This document shows positions 26,394 through 35,529 of a stretch of 64,000 nt of DNA, piece by piece. Both the position numbers and the translations under genes were made by a program. Source of the DNA: Roseibium sp. MMSF_3544 (GTDB taxonomy: Bacteria; Pseudomonadota; Alphaproteobacteria; Rhizobiales; Stappiaceae). Below the pieces are notes generated by a model. The model did no database searches. It was not told where the DNA came from and saw nothing but the letters and a program-made list of their open reading frames with translations. The stretch's first letter is position 1. Each line of letters starts with the position of its first letter. Location of the stretch: NCBI RefSeq assembly GCF_030732845.1, contig NZ_JASHKA010000007.1, positions 186,001-250,000 of the forward strand, read 5' to 3'.

Positions 26394-27389
26394 ATGTCCG
26401 TGACAGACCACAGACCTCCACTCAGCGACTTCCGGTGCTTTCAAACATATGACGTTGACGAAGCACGCGAGATCGTTGCGCGGCACTTTTGCAGCCACCG
26501 GCTGGAGCGACGATCCGCCTCTGACCGGTTCGACGCGTGTCAGAACAGGGTCCCGGGCAAAAGACTTTCGCTGAACTACATCCGGTATGGCGCCGACGTG
26601 ACCATCGATCCGGGCGAGTTATCGCATTTCTATCTGATACAGATCCCGATAGCCGGGACGGCCCAGGTGAGGAACGGGGTCCGGTCGGTTTATTCGACAC
26701 CCTTCATGGGATCTGTGCTCAATCCCGACCGAAGCACCACCATGCAGTGGCACGAGGGCTGCGAGCAGGTGCTGGTGCAGATCGAAAAGACTTTCATGCA
26801 GGAGGTCGCAGTTCGGATGGCCGGAACGGACCTCACGACGGTGCGCTTTGCGCCGGAACTTGATATGCAAAATCCGTCCGTTGCTGCCTGGGCGCGACTG
26901 TTACGCGGCCTTTACGGAGCCGCGGATGATGGAGAAATATTCCGCCTTCCCGAAGAAACGCATCAGCGCATGTTGGAAGAAACGCTCGTGACGTCTTTGT
27001 TGCAGGCTCAACCCAGCACGGTTTCACCGCTGCTCGGCCGAGGTCTCACCGGCGCTGCACCGGCAGTTCTGAGGCGGGCGCTTAATTTGATCAACGAACG
27101 GTTTGAAGACGATCTCAGTCTCCTGGACATCTGCGCTTATGCCGGCACGACACCCCGCAATCTGCAGATCCTTTTCAAGCGCGAGCTGGGTTGTAGCCCG
27201 ATGGAGAAATTGCAGGACGTCCGCCTGACTTACGCCCGCCACCTGTTGCTGTCGCAAGGCGGCAACGCGTCCATCGCAGACATTGCATCGCATTCGGGGC
27301 ACAGGCATGCAGGGCGGTTTTCCGTCAGCTACAAGGCACGCTTTGGAGAGTCGCCTCGCGATACCTTGCGCGGTCGCCCTTTCGGCTAA
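26394..27389 (+). CDS. AraC family transcriptional regulator
   Basis: 331 residues. The N-terminal about 190 residues resemble the AraC_binding_2 ligand domain (HFYLIQIPIAGTAQVRNG, NPDRSTTMQWHEGCEQVLVQIE). Two helix-turn-helix units follow at the C-terminus (DLSLLDICAYAGTTPRNLQILFKRELGCSPMEKLQDVRLTYARHLL; SIADIASHSGHRHAGRFSVSYKARFGESP). ATG 26394 is 12 bases after GGAGG; TTG 26388 has better spacing (6) and could be the true start. Divergent from cupin-monooxygenase, its probable target. Confidence 0.87.
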   Translation: MSVTDHRPPLSDFRCFQTYDVDEAREIVARHFCSHRLERRSASDRFDACQNRVPGKRLSLNYIRYGADVTIDPGELSHFYLIQIPIAGTAQVRNGVRSVYSTPFMGSVLNPDRSTTMQWHEGCEQVLVQIEKTFMQEVAVRMAGTDLTTVRFAPELDMQNPSVAAWARLLRGLYGAADDGEIFRLPEETHQRMLEETLVTSLLQAQPSTVSPLLGRGLTGAAPAVLRRALNLINERFEDDLSLLDICAYAGTTPRNLQILFKRELGCSPMEKLQDVRLTYARHLLLSQGGNASIADIASHSGHRHAGRFSVSYKARFGESPRDTLRGRPFG

Positions 27390-27433
27390 AGGGTTTGGAT
27401 CTGGCGCTACCGTAAATTAGACCACCTACGGCT

Positions 27434-29425
27434 TCATGAGAGCTTTCTTGGAATGGAGCGTTTCCAGGTCGCTTCGTGCAACACCGATCCGTTCCAGCGA
27501 ACTACCAAGACGCCGTCGAGGGAATAGGTGTCCCCGGTGCAGCGGGCCTTAAGGGTCGAGTCAATATGCGCTGTGCCATCCGGCCGCTCGAACCGCATCC
27601 GATGCCTGAAGTCGCATTTTGCAGACAGCGGATCGTGCGGGTGGAGGTGCATATCACCGGTTGTTTCATAGGCGAATGTCGTGTTGATCGCATCATGGCG
27701 CACTGCGGTCTCACCCTGGTGCCAACCACTGGATAGCCCGCCGCTTTCGTCGTCATACCCGTAGCGTGAAAGTTTCGGGGCAGCGAGAACTTCGTGTGAC
27801 TTCTGGGCCGGAAGATCTTCCGGTAGGGGCATGTCCGTTTTCAAAGTGGTGGCTTTGCCAGCAGAGCAGGGCATATCCAAAAAGCCTTCCAGTATCCGGA
27901 CAGAACCCTGTTCGGGCGGCGTCCAGACAAGCGGCCAGTAAGAGGTCCCGATGGCAAGCCTGATACGGTGCCCCTTGGCGAAGCGATAGGCCTTGGTGTG
28001 AAACCTGATGCGGATTTCCCGAGGCGCGCTGCCAAAGGACGTATCCGGTTCATCCAGCTCATCGTCCAGCGCAAGATTTCGAACAGCCAAAGCAACGCGG
28101 TTCGAGCGTCCGTCTGGCGCGACATCGCACAGCCTTAGGCAGAGCTGGCTGCGATCGAATTCCGCAGACACCGTCAAAGTCACTTCGGCGCTGCCGAACA
28201 GGATGAGATCCTCATCCAGAGTGGGGGTGTCGAGCGCAAGGCACCGTGCGTCGTCTTCGGACTGGTCAAGCGGGAGGCCGCCAAAGCGCCCGAAATATCC
28301 GGTGTCTCCGGATGCCTGGCCAACGCCAAGATCGGGCTCGACGTCGAAGGTTTCACTCGACGGACTGTGTGACAAGCCGCCTGATGAGAGAGACAGGCGC
28401 TTGAGAGTGGTTTCGCTGCGGGCCGGGCCGCTTTCAATCCAGTGGCCCTTGCGCGTGTCGATCACATCCGCAGGCTCTTCAAACTCGCGCAACCACACCC
28501 GCAATCGTGGCCAGTCGGGAACGGTTTCGTGCCTGAGGCATTGATCCCACCATTCCAGCGCCAGGCTCTGAAATCCAATTCCCGGCCCGGGATGTGCCTG
28601 ATCGGGATAATGGTGACCCCATGGGCCAACGATCCCCCAAACCAGGTCAGGCCTGGCATCGACGAGTGACATAACGGAGTTTGAGTAACGATCCGACCAG
28701 CCGCCGACCGCTAAAACCGGGCAGGACAGCCGGTCTGTCTGATACTTGACGGAGCCGTGCCGCCAGAAGGTACCGCGCGCTTCTTCTCTGACCCAGTTCT
28801 CAACCGGGAAGGTCAGCGTCTCCAGCCGGGACTTCCAGCGCGCCATCCAGTCCGGTCCCACATGATCAGACGGCGGGGAGGCGAGAATGGCCGGAAGTGT
28901 TGCCCCCCATTCGAAAGTGTCCGTCAGAAGACAACCACCTTTGTGGTGAATGTCGTCTTCATATCGATCATGCGTTGCACAGACGGCGACAACGGCCTTC
29001 AGCGCTGCCGGTGCATCGATACTTGCCTGAAGGCTCGCCGTGCCGCCCCAGGAGGTGCCGAACATGCCGACGCGGCCATTGCACCAGGATTGACCGGCGA
29101 TCCAGTTGATCATGTCGCGCGCGTCGGCAAGTTCGTTTTCGCAGTACATGTCCGGCATGTCGCCTTCGCTGTCCCCCGACCCACGCATGTCGACCCTGAG
29201 ACAGGCATAGCCGTGTTCAGCAAAGTAGGGATGGTTCCTTTCGTCCCTGGCTCGAACCATGTCATGCTTGCGGTAGGGAATGTATTCCACGATCGCGGGA
29301 ACCGGCTGTTCGTGTGCCCCGGCCGGCAGCCACAAACGGGCCGCAAGGCGTGTCCCATCCGGCATCGGAATCCACACGTGTTCGGTCTCGTGCACGCGGT
29401 GAATGCCAGTGAAATGCTTGTTCAT
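27434..29425 (-). CDS. CocE/NonD (S15) family alpha/beta hydrolase
   Basis: 663 residues, typical of cocaine-esterase/X-Pro dipeptidyl-peptidase relatives. Catalytic Ser S125 in FGTSWGG, the Tyr-bearing EYIPYRK motif that helps form the oxyanion hole, and VDMRGSGDSEG. A C-terminal jelly-roll PepX_C domain occupies about 330 to 570. It hydrolyses esters or acyl-peptide bonds. No signal peptide, so probably cytoplasmic. It lies 59 bp after the solute-binding protein gene in the same direction, which suggests the hydrolase acts on the imported ligand. Confidence 0.87.
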   Translation of the reverse strand: MNKHFTGIHRVHETEHVWIPMPDGTRLAARLWLPAGAHEQPVPAIVEYIPYRKHDMVRARDERNHPYFAEHGYACLRVDMRGSGDSEGDMPDMYCENELADARDMINWIAGQSWCNGRVGMFGTSWGGTASLQASIDAPAALKAVVAVCATHDRYEDDIHHKGGCLLTDTFEWGATLPAILASPPSDHVGPDWMARWKSRLETLTFPVENWVREEARGTFWRHGSVKYQTDRLSCPVLAVGGWSDRYSNSVMSLVDARPDLVWGIVGPWGHHYPDQAHPGPGIGFQSLALEWWDQCLRHETVPDWPRLRVWLREFEEPADVIDTRKGHWIESGPARSETTLKRLSLSSGGLSHSPSSETFDVEPDLGVGQASGDTGYFGRFGGLPLDQSEDDARCLALDTPTLDEDLILFGSAEVTLTVSAEFDRSQLCLRLCDVAPDGRSNRVALAVRNLALDDELDEPDTSFGSAPREIRIRFHTKAYRFAKGHRIRLAIGTSYWPLVWTPPEQGSVRILEGFLDMPCSAGKATTLKTDMPLPEDLPAQKSHEVLAAPKLSRYGYDDESGGLSSGWHQGETAVRHDAINTTFAYETTGDMHLHPHDPLSAKCDFRHRMRFERPDGTAHIDSTLKARCTGDTYSLDGVLVVRWNGSVLHEATWKRSIPRKLS

Positions 29426-29449
29426 TGTGATCCGGGTTTCAGTTCACTT

Positions 29450-29475
29450 CGGGGCGCCCGGTCTTGAGCGCCCCG
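29450..29475 (-). repeat. Intercistronic GC-rich stem-loop
   Basis: CGGGGCGC (29450-29457) pairs with GCGCCCCG (29468-29475) around 10 bases, between the solute-binding gene and the hydrolase gene. No T-run follows. A likely 3' stabiliser giving more binding protein than hydrolase, as is common in such operons. Confidence 0.45.
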
Positions 29476-29484
29476 CTTGAAACG

Positions 29485-31074
29485 TTAAGACTTGAACCAC
29501 CAACGCCTCGGCAGGCGGCTGTCGTCCATTCTGCGTGTAACGCCAACTGCACCGTGCCCGAGCTTGTCGGATTGGCCGATCAGGATGTTCGCGAAAGCAA
29601 GAACGGCGGTGCCGCTCTCTTCCCAGAAAATACGCTGGGCCTCGAAGTACATGTCGCGGCGCTTGTTTTCGTCGGCTTCGGACCGGGCGGCAACGAGCAG
29701 GTTGTCGAAGGTCTCGTTTCGGAAGGCGCTTGAATTCCATGCAGAATCGGATGTGTAGGTTGAACTCAGCATCCAGTCCACGGTTGGGCGCCCGTTCCAA
29801 TAAACCATGCACCACGGCACTTTGAGCCAGACCTCGGACCAATAGCCATCTGCTGGGCGGCGATCAACGGTTACATTCATGCCTGCGTTTGCCATGGAGT
29901 TCTGCATGAGCAACGCGGCATCCACAGCACCGCCAAAAGCGCCGTCACTTGTTGCCAGGGTTAGATCGGCGCTCTCAAGGCCGGCTTCCTTCAGATGGAA
30001 GCGTGCCTTGTCCGGATCGAATTCACGCTGTTCCAGCTGGTCGTTGTAGAATTGTTGTCCGCGGCTGATGGGTAGATCGTTTCCGGTCGTCCCGAAACCA
30101 CTTAACACCTTGTCGACAATTTCCTGACGATTGATGCCCCACTTCACGGCCTGGCGCAGATGGGAATTCGTGAACGGATCCATATCCGCGCGCATGTCGC
30201 AGGTGAAATGCTGGGTGGCCGGAACCTGAACCAGTTCGAAACCCGGTGCCTGCGCGAGACGGTTTGCGGTCTTTGTTTCAGGCGAGCCGATGGCGTGCAA
30301 CGTTCCGGACAAAAGGCCCGACATCCGAGAGCCCGGATCGGTGATGTTCAGTATCTCGACGTCGTCGAAATGGCCCTGATCGTCCCGGTAGAAATTGGCA
30401 TGCTTGCGTCCGAGGTAGCGCACGCCCGGCTCCCAGTCTTCCTTGACGTAGGGGCCTGTGCCGATGCCCGACGCCCAATCTTCGTTTCCTTCCTTGCCGA
30501 TGATCATCGCATATGACGAAAGATGGGACGGCAGATCGAAGTTGATCTCTTTTTGCTTGATCAGAACCGTGTCGGGGCCGTCGGCGCGCAGTTCATCGAA
30601 GTTTTGAACGATTTGCTGTGCTTCTGCGACCCGGTTGTCCTTGTTCAGGTGACGATTGAGCGACCAGACAACATCATCCGCTGTCAGGCTTTTCCCGTCA
30701 TGAAATTCAACGCCCTTGCGCAGCTTGAATGCCCAGGTCCCATCGGCATTGCTCTCCCAGCTCTCCGCAAGGGAGGGAACCGGAGCACCTGCATCGTCGA
30801 TCTCCGTAAGGGTGTCGAAACTTGAGAGAATTGAAAGTGTCGGATGGTCGGCCCCGTTCATTTCAATCGGATTGAAAGTGTCCGTGGTCGCGCCGCCATC
30901 GGCGCCGGCCTTCAATGTTCCGCCTTTTGCCGGTGTCGCTGCCCGGGCTTCGGACCAGACCCCGCCCGCTAGGGCAATGGAGACGCCTGCACCGGCTGTG
31001 GTACGCATGAAATCGCGGCGAGAAACACCTGATGCGGCAAATGATTTCAGGTGCGCCAACTTCGAATCGTTCAT
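29485..31074 (-). CDS. ABC transporter solute-binding protein (family 5), Tat-exported
   Basis: 529 residues. Twin-arginine signal (SRRDFMRTTAG then a hydrophobic AGVSIALAGGVWSEARA) and an SBP_bac_5 (peptide/nickel/opine) fold: GADGGATTDTFNPIE, DGTWAFKLRKGVEFHDGKSLTADDVVWSLNR, GTGPYVKEDWE. It binds peptides or related solutes in the periplasm. No permease or ATPase genes are adjacent, which is unusual. The ATG at 31074 is preferred; a GTG at 31086 would add four residues. First gene of an operon with the hydrolase, divergent from an XRE-cupin regulator. Confidence 0.9.
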   Translation of the reverse strand: MNDSKLAHLKSFAASGVSRRDFMRTTAGAGVSIALAGGVWSEARAATPAKGGTLKAGADGGATTDTFNPIEMNGADHPTLSILSSFDTLTEIDDAGAPVPSLAESWESNADGTWAFKLRKGVEFHDGKSLTADDVVWSLNRHLNKDNRVAEAQQIVQNFDELRADGPDTVLIKQKEINFDLPSHLSSYAMIIGKEGNEDWASGIGTGPYVKEDWEPGVRYLGRKHANFYRDDQGHFDDVEILNITDPGSRMSGLLSGTLHAIGSPETKTANRLAQAPGFELVQVPATQHFTCDMRADMDPFTNSHLRQAVKWGINRQEIVDKVLSGFGTTGNDLPISRGQQFYNDQLEQREFDPDKARFHLKEAGLESADLTLATSDGAFGGAVDAALLMQNSMANAGMNVTVDRRPADGYWSEVWLKVPWCMVYWNGRPTVDWMLSSTYTSDSAWNSSAFRNETFDNLLVAARSEADENKRRDMYFEAQRIFWEESGTAVLAFANILIGQSDKLGHGAVGVTRRMDDSRLPRRWWFKS

Positions 31075-31150
31075 GACTTTTTTCACCTTCTGGAATGGAC
31101 TAGCGGACGCCTTTCTTTTGTTCTGAGTAGCGTCTTAAGTTTTATATTAC

Positions 31151-31189
31151 GCTCAAAAAAGAATTTTTTGCAAAAATTCTTTTTTGAGC
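31151..31189. promoter_or_regulatory. 39-bp perfect inverted repeat (candidate operator)
   Basis: GCTCAAAAAAGAATTTTT (31151-31168), TGC spacer, and its exact reverse complement (31172-31189): 18-bp arms without mismatch, very AT-rich. It is 77 bp from the solute-binding gene start and 72 bp from the regulator start, so it is central in the divergent spacer. Most likely the operator of the adjacent XRE-cupin protein. Confidence 0.7.
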
Positions 31190-31260
31190 TCGTTATTGAA
31201 ATTAAATTGTGGTCCGCTACCCTCGGGCGGAGTTTTCTTTGCAAGCGACGGGTTAGATAT

Positions 31261-31938
31261 ATGGCCGAGGCCGACAAGGTGGTTTCATTCGCTGAAAATC
31301 TGCTGTCTTTGGGCTCGGAAGTCCGCCAGCTGCGCAAGGCCCGGCAAATGACGCTCAAGGATCTCACCAAGGCGAGCGGTATTTCACTCAGTCATCTCAG
31401 TGCGATTGAACGCGGAGCGTCGAACCCTTCCATGGATGTGCTGGAAAGGCTCTCTGTCGCCCTTTCTGTGTCGCCCGACTGGTTTTTTGCCAGGCGGCCC
31501 GGTGCCGGCCCGATGGAACGCGCCTACGTCGTCCGCTCGCAAAACCGCCGCAACCTCAATTCGCTCTATGGGCAAAATGCATCTGAGCTTGGCTATACGG
31601 ATTCGCTTCTCTCGAGTTCTGTCGGCGGTGAATTCTATATGGGTCTCGCGGTCTACGAGCCGAACTCCGAAACGCCTGATAACCGGCTGCAGAGGCATGA
31701 CGGGGAGCAGCACGGCCTCGTGATCGAAGGCGAACTGGAAATCCAGATTGCCGACGAAATCATTACGTTGCGCGAGGGCGACAGCTACAGTTTCGATGCC
31801 CGTATTCCGCACCACGCGCGCAACCGAACCGACCGGATTTGCAAGCTGATCTGGGCTGTGTCTCCGGTGGTGATCCCAAAGGACCTTGCTGAAGCAGATG
31901 GTCTGAGCCAGCGAGTCGGCCCATCGGTTCAAGACTAA
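31261..31938 (+). CDS. XRE-cupin transcriptional regulator
   Basis: 225 residues. N-terminal XRE helix-turn-helix (about 15-75; GSEVRQLRKARQMTLKDLTKASGISLSHLSAIERGASNPSMDVLERLSVAL) and a C-terminal cupin sensor (about 140-210; HGLVIEGELEIQIADEIITLREGDSYSFDARIPHHARN). It has the PuuR-like layout used for small-ligand sensing. Probably controls the divergent binding-protein/hydrolase operon through the 39-bp inverted repeat. The ATG at 31261 starts the HTH domain cleanly; the open frame extends upstream through the AT-rich spacer but is not coding there. Confidence 0.88.
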   Translation: MAEADKVVSFAENLLSLGSEVRQLRKARQMTLKDLTKASGISLSHLSAIERGASNPSMDVLERLSVALSVSPDWFFARRPGAGPMERAYVVRSQNRRNLNSLYGQNASELGYTDSLLSSSVGGEFYMGLAVYEPNSETPDNRLQRHDGEQHGLVIEGELEIQIADEIITLREGDSYSFDARIPHHARNRTDRICKLIWAVSPVVIPKDLAEADGLSQRVGPSVQD

Positions 31939-32080
31939 AGCCTCGCTGGCAGAACAGTTGCTATCATCAAGAGTTTTTTGTCGGCGCTTAATCCCTGATT
32001 GTGGTCGAGGGAAATTTTTTGGTTTGCGGGGGAAGGTTTTTTGCCTTGAGGTGTTTTATGTATTCGGCAGTTTTTCCTGT

Positions 32081-32140
32081 CCGTAAATTTGCGGAAATTG
32101 TGACGAAGTAGCCACCATATGGCCTTGAACATTTAATGTT
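32081..32140. promoter_or_regulatory. Palindromes upstream of the modular protein gene
   Basis: In the 270-bp AT-rich spacer lie CCG-T-AAATTT-G-CGG (32081-32094, one mismatched pair) and AACATT-T-AATGTT (32128-32140, perfect). They are 69-128 bp before the start of the 1021-residue protein. Both are weak operator candidates. Confidence 0.3.
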
Positions 32141-32208
32141 TTGTCCATGTTGCTCTCTTTCTTCCTTTCTAGTCTTGAATCTTACAATTCAATACAGGCG
32201 GGACGATA

Positions 32209-35200
32209 ATGGAAGGAACTTTCGACGACTTTCTTGCTGCTTTGCTGGCATTTGAGTCCGGATGGGACAGGGACAGGTATAATGCCGGCGTGATCCAGGA
32301 CTGGCAGCTGGACCAGTGGGCTGGTGGTGCCGTGGAGAGCCACTTTCCTCAATACAACAGTTGGTCGCAGTTAACCGACGTTGAGTGGGAGACCATGGCC
32401 TATCGCTCAATGAACTCACTTGGGTTCGTCGGGTTTCAGTTCGGGGAAGCGCTGCTGATCGACCTCGGTTACTACGACGACGACGTTTTCTATGGAAACG
32501 GGGCCGCTTCTAACACCTGGGACGGGGCCTGGACGGGCAAGAACGGTGTGGATTCCCTCGAGGAATTCATGACCAAGGAGGCGCAAACCGTCGCGATCCA
32601 GGAGGCCTTTGGCTACAACCTGCAGGTCCTGGAAAACCAGCTGGGCAATAGTGGGCAATCGCTCAGCGACTTCATTGGTCAGACGGCGAGCTACACCCAG
32701 AACGGTCAAACCGTGACCGTCGAGCTGACGCTGACCGGCATTCTTGCGGCAGCGCATTTGCGCGGTGCCTGGGGAACGGCGTCTCTTCTTCAAAGCGGCG
32801 CCGTCAGCACCGATGAATACGGCACCTCAATCCTGCAATATATCGATCAGTTCGGAGGCTTCTCATCGCCATCCGTCGAGCAGATGATTGCCTTTTACGA
32901 AGACCGGCTGACGGGGGACGAGGGGCTCGGAACGCCAGGCGGGACACCCGGAACAGGTGGTACAGGCGATGGCGGCAACGGTGGCAATGGCGGAGCCGAC
33001 GTCACCGAAAACGACGCCGATGTTGTGATCACCTGGTCCTGGGGGCAGGACGCCGTGGTGAACGGGTTCGACCCGGCGACCGGCACGATCTTCATCGACT
33101 GGATCGGTGCGGGTGACCTTGAGGTCTCCGAAACGCCGGCGGGTGTCGTATTTGCCGTGCCATCCAACAACCAGACGACAACACTTGCCGGCATCCAGCT
33201 CAGCGATCTGAGCGCTGACAATTTCACGATCCTCGATGCCACCGCGGCTGCGGAAGTGCTCGGCCTGGTCGGGGATGGTTCCGGTGGAACGGGTGACACT
33301 GACGACGGTACCGGCGACACTGATGATGGCACTGGTGACACCGATGACGGCACTGGTGACACCGATGACGGTACCGGCGATACCGATGACGGGACAGGCG
33401 ATACCGGCGGTGGCGTGGCCGGAGACAACTGGAACGGAACAGCCGGTGTCACAGCTGCTTCAGCCACGCTTGTGATCACCTGGGCCTGGGGAGCGAACCG
33501 GACGCTTTCCGATTTCGACCCTCAGAGCGACACCATCTTCATCGACTGGTTCGGTCCGGAAGCGATCGACGTTACAGAGAGTGGCGGCAACGTCGTCTTC
33601 ACGATGGCGTCCAACAACCAGACGGTGACGATTGAGGGCATTTCGCTGAGCGATCTCTCACCGGCGAACTTCACCATCATGAGTGAAGCAACCGGGCAGG
33701 AGATCCTCACTCAGGTCGGCTCCGGGGATGGCGGCCCGGATCCGGTGGACCCTGTCGACCCCGTCGACCCGGTTGATCCAGTTGATCCAGTTGATCCGGT
33801 TGATCCGGTCGGACCGCAGATGATCATGATCATGCCGAACAGCCCGTCGCGAGTGATCGACAACTTCAATCCGGCAACGGACATGATCCATCTGGAAAGC
33901 GGGATTATCGCCGAGCGGCTGGAGTTCGGGGAATATCCGATCACGATCGCCGATGTGGCTGACGGCTTGACGGTTCGTGTCCTGACCCCGACCGGCGAAA
34001 TCGCCAGCGAGACATTGCTTGTCGGGATCGACGCCGCGGATCTCAGCATGAACAACTTCATGGTGGCCGAAGAATCCGCACTCAACGAAGTCGCCAGCCT
34101 TCTGGGGCAGTCCATCGTGACGCCCGATACGGGCGGCTTCGATGTCATCTACGACGCAGACGGGTCAAACCCGCCGGTTCCAACCGGTGCAAGCGATCTC
34201 GGCGGGGTGAAATTCGCTGCTGATTTCGGCGCCGACGACATTATCGGGTTCAATCCGGCAACCGATGAAATCGACTTCGGCAATGCTTCGGTGCACGGGA
34301 TGATCCTGAACATGACGCCAAACGGCGAGCCGGTGATCGACAACCCCTGGGGACCGGACATGCAGATCCTCCAGGGCGTACAACTCTCGGAACTCTCGAT
34401 TGAGAATTTTGGCGTGGTGGGAAATGAACATTTGCGGCAGGATCTTGGCGGGATCCTTTCCTGGATCACCGACGTCGGGCCGCGAGATGCAGGCACGGTC
34501 TATATCCGGTCCCACGAATACGGTGTCTCGGAGGTCGTCAACGACTTTGATCCGGCGACTCAGAAGATAAGCTTTCTTTACTTCGGTACGCGTGAGCGGC
34601 TCAGTGTCGAGGATACGCCGGAAGGCATGGTGATCAGTTCGCTTCCAAGCGGACAGAGCTTCGCGTTCCCCGGCGTGTCGAAAGCCGATCTTATTCCGGG
34701 AAATCTCGAATTCCACCACGACCAGGTGATGGAGGACAATCTGGAGGCGCCGTTCGGCATCGACCAGAATGATGTTTCCCTCGTCTCCCGTGCGGAACTA
34801 CTGACCCCGGCTGCTCCTCCGGGTGAAACAACGGATGGTCATCAGGTGAGGGAAGGTGTCGGAGCAGTCGGGGGTCCAGACACGCCCGACACTCCGGATA
34901 CGCCCGACACCCCGGATACTCCTGTGGTTCCACCGGTCAGCGACGACGACATCGTGCTTCAGAACGGGCCCGATACCGTGCTCGTGACCTGGGACTGGGG
35001 GCGCAAGTTTGCGGTCCAGGCCTTCAATCCGGGGGAGGACGTCATAAATTTCGGTAGCCTGTCAGCTTCGGATGTTTCGATCGGTGAGGTTGGCGGGGAC
35101 CTGATGATAACGGTCGAGAACAATGGCGGTCACAGTTATCTGCTGGAGGGCGTGCAGGCGGAAGATCTGTCTCTTGCCAATCTGACGGCGGCTGACTGGA

Positions 35201-35274
35201 ATTCGATTGTCACCGACACCGGTGGCATTGCCGAACAACTGGCAGGTCTGGGGAATTCCGAATTGCTTACCTGA
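32209..35274 (+). CDS. Large modular protein: lysozyme-like N-terminus plus about six beta-type repeats
   Basis: 1021 residues, no named family recognised. Residues 1-235 contain FESGWDRDRYNAG and SLGFVGFQFGEALLIDLGYY, like lysozyme-type domains in phage and secretion-system proteins; E16 is a candidate catalytic acid. About six diverged 80-100-residue units follow (about 268-354, 419-504, 535-634, 643-747, 760-844, 921-1001), sharing V-x-FNPATD-x-I, a central EVxGGVV-like strand and GVQLSDLSxxNF. Linkers are GDTDDGT x5 (362-396), DPV x8 (511-534) and DTP x5 (891-905). It is very acidic, lacks a signal peptide and has no RTX nonapeptides. A type I-like secreted surface protein or murein-active adhesin is my inference. 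It lies between its own spacer and a strong terminator. Confidence 0.75.
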   Translation: MEGTFDDFLAALLAFESGWDRDRYNAGVIQDWQLDQWAGGAVESHFPQYNSWSQLTDVEWETMAYRSMNSLGFVGFQFGEALLIDLGYYDDDVFYGNGAASNTWDGAWTGKNGVDSLEEFMTKEAQTVAIQEAFGYNLQVLENQLGNSGQSLSDFIGQTASYTQNGQTVTVELTLTGILAAAHLRGAWGTASLLQSGAVSTDEYGTSILQYIDQFGGFSSPSVEQMIAFYEDRLTGDEGLGTPGGTPGTGGTGDGGNGGNGGADVTENDADVVITWSWGQDAVVNGFDPATGTIFIDWIGAGDLEVSETPAGVVFAVPSNNQTTTLAGIQLSDLSADNFTILDATAAAEVLGLVGDGSGGTGDTDDGTGDTDDGTGDTDDGTGDTDDGTGDTDDGTGDTGGGVAGDNWNGTAGVTAASATLVITWAWGANRTLSDFDPQSDTIFIDWFGPEAIDVTESGGNVVFTMASNNQTVTIEGISLSDLSPANFTIMSEATGQEILTQVGSGDGGPDPVDPVDPVDPVDPVDPVDPVDPVGPQMIMIMPNSPSRVIDNFNPATDMIHLESGIIAERLEFGEYPITIADVADGLTVRVLTPTGEIASETLLVGIDAADLSMNNFMVAEESALNEVASLLGQSIVTPDTGGFDVIYDADGSNPPVPTGASDLGGVKFAADFGADDIIGFNPATDEIDFGNASVHGMILNMTPNGEPVIDNPWGPDMQILQGVQLSELSIENFGVVGNEHLRQDLGGILSWITDVGPRDAGTVYIRSHEYGVSEVVNDFDPATQKISFLYFGTRERLSVEDTPEGMVISSLPSGQSFAFPGVSKADLIPGNLEFHHDQVMEDNLEAPFGIDQNDVSLVSRAELLTPAAPPGETTDGHQVREGVGAVGGPDTPDTPDTPDTPDTPVVPPVSDDDIVLQNGPDTVLVTWDWGRKFAVQAFNPGEDVINFGSLSASDVSIGEVGGDLMITVENNGGHSYLLEGVQAEDLSLANLTAADWNSIVTDTGGIAEQLAGLGNSELLT
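33292..33396 (+). repeat. 21-bp tandem repeat encoding GDTDDGT x5
   Basis: Five in-frame 21-bp units with synonymous drift (GGT/GGC, ACT/ACC/ACA choices differ), so selection is on the peptide rather than recent slippage. Acidic flexible linker between repeat domains 1 and 2. Confidence 0.8.
33739..33810 (+). repeat. 9-bp tandem repeat encoding DPV x8
   Basis: Eight in-frame 9-bp units (GAT/GAC CCx GTx), partly homogenised (GATCCAGTT twice, GATCCGGTT/GTC twice). An extended proline linker between domains 2 and 3. Confidence 0.8.
34879..34923 (+). repeat. 9-bp tandem repeat encoding DTP x5
   Basis: Five in-frame 9-bp units form the linker before the last beta-type domain. Confidence 0.8.
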
Positions 35275-35299
35275 TAGCCAAACGAGAATTTCTGCAAGG

Positions 35300-35327
35300 A
35301 ACGCCGCGCCACTGCGCGGCGTTTTTT
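35300..35327 (+). terminator. Rho-independent terminator
   Basis: AACGCCGCGC (35300-35309), CACT loop, GCGCGGCGTT (35314-35323), and a T-run to 35327, 25 bp after the stop codon of the large protein. It isolates that gene from the dcw cluster. Confidence 0.9.
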
Positions 35328-35529
35328 GTTCTCCACAGGTCATTGAGACTCAAGGATTACTGGGCAGTTTTTGCCGGGTTTGGCGAGGGCGGACACCAAA
35401 ACCTCCGTAATCCTGCGAATCCGATTCTCGCTTTCTGTCAAGGCTTCATTAAACATGTTTCCACTAAGGTGGATCGACGGGGTCGTGCGCGATCAAATCG
35501 AGCCGGAATCCATGAGATTCCATTGACCG

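Noticed and set aside
33292..33396. Regular repeats that could suggest a CRISPR array
   Set aside because: The units are contiguous, in frame and without unique spacers; they encode a protein linker.
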